DNA from: Eledone cirrhosa
Lineage: Eukaryota; Mollusca; Cephalopoda; Octopoda; Eledonidae
Length of the DNA stretch: 64,000 nucleotides
Assembly (NCBI GenBank): GCA_964016885.1
Contig: OZ024740.1
Location: 294,836,097 to 294,900,096, forward strand
Reading direction: 5' to 3'
The notes under the pieces were generated by a model. It made no database searches. It saw only the letters and a program-made list of their open reading frames with translations, and had not been told where the DNA came from. The position numbers were made by a program, and so were the translations under genes. This document shows, piece by piece, positions 43,530-55,744 of this stretch. Numbering within the stretch: position 1 is the first letter of the stretch; each line of letters starts with the position of its first letter.

Positions 43530-46500
43530 TAAGGATGAGGGAATGTTTGGCCAGAGTCATCACAAGCGAGGAACATGGGCACAATTTATTCAGGGTGGGT
43601 AGCAGTAATGGTGTGGATGGTGTAGGAATATTGTTAGATGAGAAATTGGTGGACAAGGTAATTGAGAGAATCAGGGAATGTAATAGAATAATTAAACTTA
43701 GACTAGCCTTGAGCAATACAACAGCTACTAGTCTCTGTGTGTCAGACAAGCAGAAGGACCACTTTGAGGTCTTCTTGCAGATTACCTCAAAGAAGACTTC
43801 ATTATTGCAGCTGGCAACTTCAGCAGATATTTTGGAGGAACACTATGATTGCTTTCTCTGTGCATGGGTATAGTACAAAAAATGGGTTTAGTCTTCTGGA
43901 GTTTTTTGATGCCCTTGACCTCACCATTTGCAACATGAACTTCAGAAGATCAGCCAGCCACCTGAGCACCTACCATTCAGAATGGTCATAGATGCTAAGT
44001 CTTTCTCTGGCCAAGAATGTACAAACAATACAAGTTATCAGTGATTTTTAAGTAAGGGCTAAACTAATTCAGAGGCAAAAACCATTCCGGAGATGGTAGA
44101 CTCTGAGGGAACTGCTAACTGGCAACTAATTTAACAAAATCTTACATGATGCTTTTGACAGTAAGGAAGAAAAGATGTGGACCTATAGCATAGAAGAAAA
44201 TTTTGAATTTCTACGTGACGGTCTTCTGAAGGCCACAAACCAGGCTTGTGGTTAGTCCAAGGTTTCATAAATTAGAGTGACATCGTAGTGGAATGATAGT
44301 TTAGATAGAGCTAAAAAAGCAGAGAAGTGCCTGGAAAAAATGTGGAAACGGCAAAAAATAATAGCCAGAAGAGAAGCTAGATGCCAGCTATATTCAAGGG
44401 AGAAGAAAAGAAGTCAGCACATTTTCTATGATGTGGGGGATTAGGAGCATGAAGTGTCCTAGATTGCATGACACATTATGTCAGAAAGCTGAGACATTGA
44501 AGAAGAGTGTGTCTGAAATGATATTGGAGCACTTTCCTGACTGATGCCTTAAAAGAGACTGATGAATGAAGAGAAATTGGATAGTGAGGGCCTACCACAT
44601 GCAAATCAAACTGAGGGACCAGCAATAAAATTTGATAGCAGTATAATAGACAAAGCAATTAAAGATATGAAAATAGGGAATGCTGCTGGGATACCTGGTA
44701 TAATAGCTGAGATGCTGAAAACATTTGGCATGGTAGATAATGAGCTAGTCAGGTACAGTATAGGATGTCATGTCCAATGATTAGCATAGCAGTATCATTG
44801 TAAACTGCTACAAAGGCAAAGGAGACTCACTGTAACTTCAGGGGTATGAAATTGATGGGCCTGAATCAAGCTTGATAAGATGCAGTTTTTTTTTGTCAGG
44901 TAGGGACAGCACTGATGCCTTCTTCCTTGCAAGACAATTGCAGGAAAAGTACTTAGCTAAGAGTAAACATCCCATACCTGGCATTTGAGGATCTGAAGGC
45001 CTTTGAAAGGGTCTCCTGCCCTGTAATCTGGTGGGCACTAAAGAAGCTATCAGTAGACAAATGGCTTATGAGAGTCATGCAAGTATAGAGGTGTAATCAG
45101 CAAAGTGAGAGTTAGCAATGAATAGAGTGATGAAGTAGTAGTGCAGGTGGGGGTCCACCAAGGCCCAGTCTACTTCTGTTTATCATTGCCCTTCAGGCCA
45201 TCACTGAAGAGTTTAAGACTGACACTTCATGGGAACTCCTGTATGCTGATGACCTAGTCCTTATAACTAAATCGGTAGAAGAGTTAGAGGCGAAATTCCA
45301 GACATGGAAGAGAGGCCTAGAATCAAACGGCCTAAAAGAAAATTTAGTAAAGACTTAAGTCTTGATAAGTAGGGAAGAAGACAGGAAGCTGCTCCTGTTG
45401 AGGAAGTGACTTTATTTATATGTCGAAAAAGGGGTGGGCATAAATTCGATAAGATGGGCACAGAAGAGATGTAGTGGAATTATAGGCAAGTTAGCAGAGA
45501 AAATAGACTGTGAAGCAGATGCATAGGAGAAGGTAAAAAATAGATTGTCTTAATTGCCTGAAAGGCTCCCTAGAAGTTGTTGAGTGTTTTTATTACCTAG
45601 GTGACCTAATCAGCAGTGGGGGAGGATACTTTGAAAATATGGTTGTCAGAGGGAGAATAGGCTGGAACAAATTTAGAGACTTTGTCCCTGTAGACAACAA
45701 AGGGCTTCTCTTAGAGTGAAGAGTGTATGATGCCTGTGTGCAAACTACTATGCTACACAGCAGTGTGACATGAAACTTGGCTGCAGAAGACTTCTCTCAG
45801 AGTGAAGACTAGTGTGTATAATATCTGAACTACAATGCTACACATCAGTGAGACATGGGCCTTGACTGCAGAAGACCTGTGATTGTATGAACACGTGATG
45901 TGTATGAAAAATGACAGCTGCATAAAGAAATACAGTGAAATCAATGATGTCTCTCATAGAAGAAGTAGACCTGATGAGTCACGAGATGAAGTAGTGAAGA
46001 TAAACCCCTAGAAGCTGAATCTCAGGACAGAGATGACAAAGGACTGTAAAGATTGATGATATGAAATACTGTAGAAGACTTGCTTGTCAGCATATGAATC
46101 TCACCTAAACACATCCACCCCCTACTGTTGCTCCTAACTATTCTTGCCATCACTACACACCACTCTACCCAGGATCACATCTATCTCTCTATCAAACCTT
46201 ACCACACTTGTCATACACCCAGGACAAACGTTTCTCATCTCTTCTCTCCACACATCCCAAATCCACAAAATCCTTATTATCATTCTTCTACTTACCCTCT
46301 CTACTTAACAGCTCCCACCTCTTTTCCCATTCCTGTCCCCAATAAGGTAGAGAGAGCCCTTTAGTCAAATCTATGATTGGTAATCTCTAGTGATGGTGTA
46401 AAAAAAAAATGCACTCCACAAACCTTGTAAGGTGATAGCATTCAGCTGTAGAAATCATGCCAAAAAGATTTGAGAGGACACTTCAGTAGTGCCAAGGGCA

Positions 46501-46835
46501 TAACCTATTTAGTGTTGGTGTAATGATAAGTGCACCCAGTACACTCTCTAACGCGGTTGGTGATAGGAAGGGCATCCAGCCATAGAAAACTTGCCAAGCT
46601 AAGGCCGAGAGGACTCTATTTGTGTCAAAAACATGACAAGCTCTCTTGTGAGGTGCTGCAAAAAAAAAACAAAAAAACGAAAAAAAATGCACTCTGTGCA
46701 CTCTAGAATGCAGGGGGATATATGTAAATAAGATGTAAGCACATGGCCCATCTGATATCAGTAGCTCCGATTAAAAACTGACCTCGTCAGTAACAACATG
46801 TGCAACCAGGGAAACAGACATTAAATGATGATATA
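43530..46835 (+). mobile_element. Family-A-like LINE, old decayed copy A5
   Basis: All domains can be followed in order through many frameshifts: GHNLFRVGSSNGVDGVGILL, FSLLEFFDALDLTICNMNF, WWNDSLDRAK-like linker, IKDMKIGNAAGIPGIIAEML, STDAFFLARQLQEKYLAKSK, WELLYADDLVLI, CRKRGGHK/RCSGIIGKL-like finger, and VECFYYLGDLISSGG. Segment 45778-45890 repeats part of 45715-45777 (VYDACVQT/LHSSETWALTAEDL-like), a local duplication. The 3' UTR (46370-46830) has subrepeats and ends near ACATTAAATGATGATA. Confidence 0.8.
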
Positions 46836-46847
46836 TATATATATATG

Positions 46848-49706
46848 TATATCATCATCATCATTGTTTAACGTCCATCTTCCACGCTAGCATGGGTTAG
46901 ACGGGAGTTGTCCCACTTGAGGCAAGATTGGTCAGGTGAACATGTCTCGCTCGTATAGGACTATCTGGCAGGTTTTATATGGCTGGATACCCTTCCTAAC
47001 ACCAACCACATTTACAGTGTGGACTGGGAACTTTTTACCGTGTTACCTACACGGCCACATTACAGCGTGGACTGTGTGTTTTTTTATTTTTTTATTGTGA
47101 CACCTACACGATCTCGATCTCATTATCTCATTAGTTTGGACTGGATGTTGTGGTACCAACTTTACAGAGAAAGGGTGGTGTTGGTAGGAGTGGGAGGATG
47201 GAGTAAGGGTAGTGAGTTGGGATGTATATTTGGTTAAGACGTGCCTACTAACTAGGTTTCGCTTTGTACATAGGCAAGGCATGTCTTCTGTATTACTGTG
47301 TGGCACCAAAGATCTCGGTCCAGTGACATTGTCTTAGAGAGGTGCAAGTGTGTAAGGTCGGAATTTATTAAATCGTCCCAGGTTTTTCTGGGTGTACCTA
47401 CTCTGTAACTTCCATCAATTTTGATCGCCCTGCACTTTTTTTTATACAGCTGTCGTCTTTCATGCGCATCACGTAACCATACCAACATAGTCTTCTCTCA
47501 AGTAAACAGCATCTGATCCCTCTTATTCCTAATTTCTCACTTAGTTCATTTATGCTTTGCCGTTCGCGTATATTACTATTACACATCCAACGGAGCATGC
47601 ATGCTTCATTCCTTTCCAGTCTGCACAGGTCCTCTGCACACAATGCCCATGTCTCACTGCCATGTAACATTGCTGTTCATATACAGGCATCATACACTCT
47701 GCCTTTCATTTTTAGAGAGAAACCTTTTGTGGGCAACAGCGGTATAAGCTCTCTGAACTTTTTCCATCCCGTTGACTCTGGCCACTGTACTTTTAGAGCA
47801 CCCTCCACCACTGCTGATTTTGTCACCCAGGTAACGGAAAGTGTCCACTATTTCTATAGAACCATCTGGGCAATAGAAGGAGCTAGTATCCTGTGGCAAC
47901 TTGCTACTTATTGCACCTGAGCATCAGCCGCATATAAAATCTACGTTCTTAGATAGCTTACCTGTGATCCCACATCTTTTATGTACCCATAGTTTGCATT
48001 TAGGACATAAAATGGAATTTCTACCTCCTCCTTTCCTACACAGTGAGCATGGCCATTTCCCAGAGGGCACCTGTGCCCTATTTTCCTTTCTACATATAAG
48101 AACTTTAGTCTCAGACAAGTTAACTTTAAGGCCTTTTGATTCTAGGTCATGCTTCCATGTTTGGAATTTCTTCTCTAGTTCAGCCATAGATTCAGCTATG
48201 TGAGTTAGATCATCTGTGTATAGAAGTTCCCATGGGCAGCTGGTCTTAAACTCTTCTGTTATAGACTGAAGTGCAATAATAAATAGGAGGGGGCTAAGGA
48301 CAGAGCCTTGATGAACACCAACTTTTACACTAAATTCTTCACTAAATTCATTGTTAATTCTAACCTTGCTGACTGTTTCTTTATACATGGCTTGTATAGC
48401 TCTCACAAGCCATTCATCTACACCTAGTTTTCTAAGAGCCCACCAGATAATGGAGCGGGGCACTCAAAGGCTTTCTCCAAGTCACAAAAGCTAAGTAGAG
48501 GGGTTTACTTTTAGCTAGGCACTTCTGCTGTTGTTGTCGTACAAGGAAAAGAGCATCTGTGGTACTTTTACCTGACACAAACCCAAACTGCATTTCATTT
48601 AGATCAATTCGATCTCTGATTAGTTGTGCTATAATTCTTTCTGTGACCTTCATGATCTGGTCAACTAACTTAATGACTCTATAGTTTCCCCTATCTAGAG
48701 CATCTCCTTTACCCTTGTAGCAGTTAATGATGATGCTGCTACGACAGTCATTTGGTATGACCCCATTCTGTGTTACTTGGTTTACTATCTGGGTGACCAT
48801 AGTATGTCCCACCATTCCAGATGCTTTCAACATCTCAGTAACTATCCCTGAAGGCACAGCTGCCTTGCCTGTCTTCATATCTTTGATTGCCTTACTTATT
48901 ATACTACTTTTAACTTGCACCGCTGGTCCTTCTATTGGATCGATTTGGGGCAGACTATCTTTTTCCCATTTATTCTCCTCATTTAGTAGTCTCTTGTAGT
49001 GACACTTCTAAGCTACCTTCTTATCAGTATCAGTGAGGGCAAGTACACGATTATCATTACGGACACACTTCTCCCCGACAATATCATGGTTTTCCTTGAC
49101 ATATTGTCTTGCAATCCTGAACATCTCACGTTGTAGAACATGCTTCTCTTCTTGCAAAGTACACTTGTCTCCTAGCTTCTCTCCTGGCCACTTGATAGTG
49201 TTCTTTACTTCCCCTATCCCACCATACTTTCCAAGCCTGCTTTTTGTCCTTAATTGTCTCCTCCACCCTACTGTTCCACCACCAAATTACTCTCCTCCTC
49301 CCTATAGGTCTGCTCCAGCTACAGATTTTATCTGTCGCCTTCAGTAGGTTAACTTTCAAGAATTCCCACTTTTCCTCTATATTGTACATCTCTAATTGAT
49401 CTTCCTTACTGTCAAAAGCATCAAGTAATAAGCTTTTAAATTTGTCACTGGCTGTGGGGTCCTTCAACTTCCATATTCTTCTCCTCAAGGTAGTCCTCCT
49501 CTGTCGTCGAGTACATCTAGTCCTGACTATGAGGTCACTAACTACTAGGCTATGTTGATAGGTGCATTCTTCATGGGGGAGCGATTTAGTGTTTACAACA
49601 GACACTTTGTCACGTCTTCTAGTAAGGATATAATCTATCTGGCTGGCGTGTTCCCCTGATCTGTAGGTGATCAAGTGATTGTCTCATTTTTTAAAGTTTG
49701 TGTTAC
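46848..49706 (-). mobile_element. Family-A LINE, 5'-truncated copy A4
   Basis: The minus strand starts at 49706 in the endonuclease (NTNFKK, then HLITYRSGEHASQIDYILTR) beside a (TA)n run, and continues through RT and finger to a 3' end GGACGTTAAACAATGATGATG at 46850-46870, again beside a TA run. Frames: 49674-49126, 48920-48432, 48463-47924, 47899-47690, 47670-47398 and 47488-47252, separated by small indels. RT motif C reads LLYTDDLTHIAES, so the first residue before DD is Thr instead of Ala. Confidence 0.9.
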
Positions 49707-51035
49707 GTATATATATATATATATATATATACATATATACATATATACATAGTGGACCCTGTGGGAATGAACGTTTGTAAGTGTATTAGTGTGGATACAT
49801 TAAATGTTTTGTTAAATTATTTCCCTTGTTCACACTCTTCTGTTAATATGTATCAAGTAAGACAAACCAGAAATAAAACTATAAGTTGAAAGTAAATTTG
49901 TTCTTCGTTTATTTTTGCTATTAATTAACTTATCCTACAATTTTTTACATTGCTTTTATTATATGTAATTATTTTTATTTAGAATTTGTATCTTATTAAT
50001 TCTTAAAGGGATACTTTGGGTGTAGACATTCAGTACAGGTTGAGATTTGGGAATAAAAATTAATGCATATAGTTTAATAGGTCACTCTTATATAAAACCT
50101 ACAACTTCATTTGCATCCAATAATGTAGACCAGTTCTTTTTTGTGGCCAAATGTATTTGATGTTCAGAGAGTGGGATTGGCCCCATGCAAAGCCTTTCCT
50201 CACTTAAAAAAGCTTCAAGCAAAGGCATTGCTTGATATGTGACATTTTTTTGCGATGCATGGCATTGCTGGCCATAGGCAAATCCCTAGCAGGATTAAAA
50301 AGCCTTGTCAATGATGCTCATGCTTAAGTATCAAGTGATGGCATTACTTGAAATTGAGTTGCAGCCATCAAGCATGTATGTATATATGTTTGTATGTTAT
50401 AGGATGTTAAATAACTTATCATATTTACTAATGGAGAATCTTGATACTGGTACTAGCATCAAATTTGTTCTACATATTAAGTTGACTAGGATTTTGACCT
50501 TAATCTTCAGTAGCTTTATTTAACTAGTCACTTTGAATAAGCTGCCAAAGTTGAAATATGTGTATGTCTGTTTTATTGTATAATTAGAGAGTGAAATGAT
50601 ATGGTTAGTATTTTTATGGCTTTCATTACACAAAGGTAAATGTAGTTAGATATTTGGAATAATTTCAGTCTAAATTAGGTAGAAAATTTTATCTACATAC
50701 AAATGAAGTACAGTTGGCCTTATTCAATGTCACTGCACAAAATCTATTGTAGTCTTTATGGTTCAGCAAAAACTATGATGATGTATAGAGTTGGACTAAC
50801 TTAGATAGATGCATTGTGATTTAATAAGGGGGCGGGGGATGTAGAAGTTGGCCATGAAATACCGAGAAATTGAATTATTGATCAGATAATGGATTTCACA
50901 ATTAGAAGATTTAGCTTAGAATTGAATATATTCAAATGTGAGTATATATATGTGTGTTGTTCATTTAATTTTAAATATACATTTATGCATCATTACATAA
51001 ATGTATATTTTATAACCATTTTTTAAATATTTCAG
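49707..51035. other. Upstream of PIGV exon: intron or intergenic
   Basis: Contains a TATA run (49708-49747) and, at about 50125-50390, a diverged copy of the element duplicated at 62.8-63.75 kb (GAGAGTGGGATTGGCC, ATTGAGTTGCAGCCATCAAGC). The short N-terminal PIGV exon was looked for and not recognised. Confidence 0.5.
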
Positions 51036-52199
51036 ATGATTTCAAATGAAATAATTCCTGACCATGATGCTGGAGTTTTTAATCCTCCATTTCAAGAAAG
51101 TACTGGGATTTTTGATTCCCTTATTGATAGACCTTTGGGAGGTCTAAGACGTTGGGATGCCATTTATTTTCTGCATATTGCAGAGCATGGTTACACTTAT
51201 GAAAACTGTTTAGCATTTTTCCCTCTTTTCCCTCTAACAGTTTATATAGTTTCATGCTGTTTATATTTTCCATTTTATTTGATATTAAGTTTTTCAAAGC
51301 TCCTTCTTTTAAGTTCTGTTTTCATCAATATGATATTCTCAGTTCTTTCAGCCCTTACATTATACAACTTAGGGAAAGAAGCAACAGGGGACCATTCATT
51401 AGCCTTTAAATCAGCATTGTTATATATTCTCTCCCCTGCTTCAGTCTTTTTCATGGCACCATATTCTGAGAGTTTATTTAGTCTCCTTTCTTTTGGTGGA
51501 ATGCTTTTACTCCTGAAACAAAAACCAATATATGCATCTTTTGTGTTTGGTTTGAGTGTATTAGCACGTTCAAATGGTACAGCAGCTCTTGGATTTATTT
51601 TACATTGGAATTTACAGAAGTTTTTAAACATTATCTTTTCATATCATAAAAAAATATTTATAATGAAAGAATTTCTTAAAATCCTTGCTTCTACAGTCAT
51701 CCAAATTATAATTCTTGTGACTCCATTTTTCTTATATCAATACTATGCATTTCTTCTCTATTGTAAACCAACTGACACAAAAGAACATTTAATAAAGATC
51801 CCATTTAACACTAATATAACTAAATATGGACATAAAATGGGTTTTAAGTTTCCAGATAATTCTGTTAGTATTTCAGAATGGTGCCATTACAAACTTCCAA
51901 TTTCATATGCTTTTATTCAAAAACATTATTGGGGTGTTGGTTGCTTTAAATATTTTCAGTTGAAACAAATTCCTAACTTTCTACTGGCTTCCCCAATGAT
52001 CTGTCTTTGTTTAGCTTCTTGTTATACATATTTCAAACTACAGAAAGTTCACTGCTTACACCTTGGTTTAACAATTCCCGGAAGTAAAACATTAAAGCCA
52101 AAAGCCATAAAATATGGTTTCTCTAATAGGAAAATTTTCATATTTGGTGCACAAATGCTATTTTTCACAATATTTGGATCTCTTTGTATTCATGTACAG
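51036..52199 (+). CDS. PIGV: PIGV large coding exon
   Basis: A 1164-nt exon in one open frame. The acceptor is TATTTCAG at 51028-51035; the exon's first three bases are ATG. In other animals the homologous position (just before IIPDH) is about residue 30, so this ATG is probably internal (phase 0) rather than the initiator. If it were the start, the first membrane segment would be lost. The donor is CAG/GTAAGA at 52199/52200. Confidence 0.93.
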
Positions 52200-52489
52200 G
52201 TAAGAAATATTTTATTGTTTGTTCATTGTATATTAAATAAAATATTTGTCTAGTAGTTATTTTTAGAATAATGTTAATATATATGATGAATGTGCTAGCA
52301 GTTTAGTTGATCTAGTATGTTCAAATTGAAATTCTGAAAATCATTGCTGAGATGCTTTGTAATGTAATTAAGATTTATATCAAACTAGACTACCCGTGAC
52401 CCGCTGGGTCACATTCACCTAAAAGTAATTTTTAAATAATTAAAATATACACAGACATGTATATAATGTAAAATGAAATTGGACGGCTC

Positions 52490-52543
<54 letters not shown>

Positions 52544-53122
52544 ATACATATATATATATGCGGGTGTGTGTGACCTATGTCACAGACACACACACACTTA
52601 GAAACCCTTTCTATTTAGCAGGATACAGTAATGTTGTATTCGTTTCTTTGAAGTCACTGGTTATAATTTCATTCAACAATACCACCAGCTCTCTCTCCCT
52701 TCCATTTTCCTTTTCTGTCTCCTTCTTTCTCTCTCCCTCTTTCAATCTACTCTCTCACAATCACTATCTCTTCCTCTGTATCTTTCTCTCTCTTTATTTA
52801 TGAAGGTACCCGGAAAAACCCCCATATCTCAGGAACCCGTGGTCCAATTTACGCGAAACTTGTTTTATTCCATTTGTATTCCCATTTCAGGGTCAACTTC
52901 TTTTCAAAGTATTTTCCCATTATGCACCCTTTTGGCTGTATTACATTACAGTCAAGCAAGCAAGCAATCACATAGTTTTAGTAGTATACTAGACCACCGG
53001 TGACCTGCTGGGTCATGTTCACTTCAAAATATTTTTTAAAAAATCATGTTCACTTAAAAATAATTTTTAAATAATTAAAATATTCACAGACATGTATATA
53101 ATGTGAAATGAAACTGGAAGGC

Positions 53123-53198
<76 letters not shown>

Positions 53199-55355
53199 GT
53201 TTGTGAATGTATATATATAAATGTGTGTGTGTGTATATATATATGTGGGTGTCTGTGATCTATATGCACTGGTCATAGACACACACACACACACATATAT
53301 ATATATACACACTCATACATATATATACACAACAGCACCACCAGCTCTCTTCCATTCTCCTTCTTTGTCTCCTCTCTCTCTCTCTTTCTATCTACTCTGT
53401 CACAACCACTATCTCTTCCTCTGTATCTTTCTCTCTCTCTGTTTATAAAGGTACCCGAAAAACCCCATATCTTGGGAACCTGTGGTCCAATTTACGTGAA
53501 ACTTGTTTTATTCCATTTGTATTCCCATTTCACGGGCAATTTTCTTTCAAAGTATTTTCCCATTATGCACCCTTTTGGCTGTATTACATTAGACAAGCAA
53601 GCAAGCAATCGCAGAATTTTAGTAATATATAGATATTACTAATGGAGGCACATGGCTTAGTGGTTAGAGCATTGGCCTTGCAATCGAAAGGTTGTGAGTT
53701 CAATTCTCAGACCGGGTGATGTGTTGTTTCCTTGAGCAAGACACTTTATTTCACATTGCTCCAGTTTACTCAGCTGTAGAAATGAGATGATAGGGACTGG
53801 GGTCCATATCATTCCACTGCAAAGTTGTCGTGGAGGTGCCATGGCAAAAAAGCCCCCAGCACTCACTGTAAATGAGGTTGGTGTTAGGAAGGGCATCCAG
53901 CTGTAGAAATCAAGCCAGAATCAGTTCTCGTCCCACCCTTGCAAGCAGGGAAAAGCGGACGTAAAGTGATGATGATGATGATGATGATGATAGATAAATA
54001 GATTGGTGAGAGTATGGAACTGAGCATGTTATAGATAATAGTATCAGTTAGTTTGTAAATTGTAGTTGATATCATCATCATCATTGTATTTACATCTGCT
54101 GTTCCATGTTTCCATGGGTTAGACGGTATAATATTGAAATATTGATATTTATAATTGTCTACACAGATACAAAGACATATAAATTGTAATCTTTTGAATA
54201 TGTTTTTGATTTATTAGAAACATAAAATCTATATATCATTGTTTATACATGTTATAATTCCCCCAAGCATTAGATATAATGTATTACTTGAATTTATATG
54301 TATATATATATATACTTTTTATTCAGTTGAAGAAAGTTGGTTGATTGAAAATCATCCGGGGTTTTATTATAATAATAAACAAGAAAGACAGTTTCATTTG
54401 TACATCCCTATTTATTTTGTTATAAGTATTTCAAAGACGTAAGGCAGTTGTATAATGACTGCCCTACATGTTCTTTTCAGACAAAAATCCAGAGAACATG
54501 TAGGGCAGTCGTTATACAACTGCCTTACATCTTTGAAATACGTATAACAAAATAAATAGGGATGTACAAGTGAAACCGTCTTTCTTGTTTATTATTATAT
54601 ATATATATATATATATAATATCTGTGTGTGTATGATTTTCTTCTATATCCATGTGTATACCAGGAAGGGGATCTGGCAGTAAAACATCTACTCAGAAAGT
54701 ATGAAATCTGTTATGGGGATTGCAAGGCTAACACTTGCTGCAGAAGTGAAAATGGCCTGAAAACACTTGTTATTGATGTACCTAAATTGTTCAAATTCTA
54801 ATATGACAAAATTATTAATAGGCATTTTTTTTGTTATATATATATAATTATGTACATCAATACTCCTCTTTTTCCATTTCTTAGAGGGTTCTAAACCCCA
54901 CTATCAGGCTAAAATTTCTTTAGTCAAAAATATGGCGAATGCTTCTATTTTTATTTTATTATATATAATTATCAATAGACATTTTTTGGTTTCAACTGCT
55001 TTTGCTATTTTCAGCGAAGGTGATATGTAAAATTTAGATGTGGAAATATTGCATATGAATTTAATTCTGTTTTGTTAAATATGAAAACTATTTCTTGTTG
55101 CAGGTAATTACAAGGCTCATTGCTTCCAGTTGTCCTGTCATTTATTGGTTTTCTGCATATATTATTAGTAGAAATACACAAGGAACTTCAGAACATAAAG
55201 AAAGTTCAACATTGAAAATAAATAGATTATGTAATATTGTACAAGAAATTCTAACAAATAAATCAAATAACATTTCAAAACTTATAATATTTTACTACCT
55301 TTCATATGGTTTTATTGGAACTGTAGCTTTCTCAAATTTCTTACCTTGGACATAG
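51036..55355 (+). CDS. PIGV: PIGV, GPI mannosyltransferase 2 (missing short N-terminus)
   Basis: PIGV transfers the second mannose (alpha-1,6, from dolichol-phosphate mannose) onto the GPI precursor in the ER lumen and belongs to the multi-span GT-C family. Two exons (51036-52199, 55104-55355) join in phase 0 and give 471 residues; human PIGV has 493. Conserved blocks: IIPDHDA near residue 6, [19 protein letters not shown] (the luminal WD motif) near 33-51, AFFPLFPL near 60, [11 protein letters not shown] near 129, RSNG near 178, [20 protein letters not shown] near 295-316, [10 protein letters not shown] near 380 and the terminal FSNFLPWT. Several hydrophobic segments fit a polytopic membrane protein. 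No frameshift is present. About 25-30 N-terminal residues must come from an unseen upstream exon. Confidence 0.95.
52385..52988 (-). mobile_element. Helitron-like element, tandem copy 1 (PIGV intron)
   Basis: On the minus strand the 3' end carries a hairpin GTGACCCAGCGGGTCAC (7-bp arms, 3-nt loop; 52396-52412) then GGGTAGTCTAG ending in CTAG (52385-52388) followed by T, as in Helitrons. The interior has a TA microsatellite (52495-52531), a CT-rich tract and GAACCCGTGGTCC-type sequence. It repeats at 52989-53633. Confidence 0.65.
52989..53633 (-). mobile_element. Helitron-like element, tandem copy 2 (PIGV intron)
   Basis: The same element directly abuts copy 1. Its 5' end reads TCTATATATTACTAAAATTC (53633 leftward). 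The 3' end has TGACCCAGCAGGTCA (53001-53015) and CTAG at 52989-52992. A 74-bp TA run occupies 53124-53197. Both copies are in the same orientation, opposite to PIGV. Confidence 0.65.
53643..53992 (+). mobile_element. tRNA-derived SINE with LINE-B-like tail, copy 5
   Basis: The most complete member: TGGCTTAGTGGTTAGAGC, GGTTGTGAGTTCAATTCTC, GAGCAAGACACTTTATTTC, GTGGAGGTGCCATGGC, GTTAGGAAGGGCATCCAGC, then CCCTTGCAAGCAGGGAAAAG, CGGACGTAAAG and (TGA)n. It lies in the PIGV intron in sense orientation. Confidence 0.9.
54062..54128 (-). mobile_element. LINE 3' terminal fragment
   Basis: (CAT)n followed by TGTATTTACATCTGCTGTTC and CCATGTTTCCATGGGTTAGACG: the reversed terminal consensus of family-A LINEs. 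Confidence 0.6.
54368..54599. repeat. Foldback element: 107-bp inverted repeat in PIGV intron
   Basis: Left arm 54368-54474 and right arm 54493-54599 are reverse complements over 107 bp with about five mismatches; the loop is 18 nt. Arms start AATAATAAACAAGAAAGAC and end CCCTACATGTTCT. In the PIGV pre-mRNA this would fold into a long hairpin. It could be a foldback-type MITE; no target duplication was defined because the right side runs into TA repeats. Confidence 0.95.
55104..55355 (+). CDS. PIGV: PIGV terminal coding exon
   Basis: Acceptor TTCTTGTTGCAG ends at 55103. The exon encodes [20 protein letters not shown], a polar stretch, then [20 protein letters not shown] and PWT, ending at TAG (55353-55355). 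It matches the C-terminus of animal PIGV, including the final NFLPWT. Confidence 0.95.
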   Translation, partial: VITRLIASSCPVIYWFSAYIISRNTQGTSEHKESSTLKINRLCNIVQEILTNKSNNISKLIIFYYLSYGFIGTVAFSNFLPWT

Positions 55356-55623
55356 AATTTATAGCTTCATTCATTGCAACAACGTATTCATAGAAAGATG
55401 CGAATGGAAGTCTAATGATGAATGCTATTAACAGCACTGACCCAGAAAAATTGAGCATTGATTTTGAATTGGTATCAATATTGTAATTTAAAAGTATGCA
55501 GATGTTTTGGGTTGGTTTAAAAAGCACAAGTATTGCCTCATAATTAAAGTCAAACATTATACTTTAAAAATATTTACTTTTCCTTGAAAATATTGTATTT
55601 TTCTACAGTTGGCTGTAATAATT

Positions 55624-55629
55624 ATTAAA
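55624..55629 (+). terminator. Candidate PIGV poly(A) signal
   Basis: ATTAAA, the commonest variant hexamer, lies 269 bp after the PIGV stop and before the LINE-derived repeats that start at about 55745. No AATAAA was seen nearer the stop. Confidence 0.3.
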
Positions 55630-55744
55630 AGTTGACAATTTAAAATAATTTCCTTTCGTTTCTTACATCTTCATTCATATATGTACTCACATACACACAC
55701 CTATAATTATACTTACACATATTTTTCTTTTTCCTGTTTTCCAT

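Noticed and set aside
45972..45995. CTGATGAGTCACGAGATGAAG as a hammerhead core
   Set aside because: It lacks GAAAC and lies in the decayed GRPRKTWDE coding segment of LINE A5.
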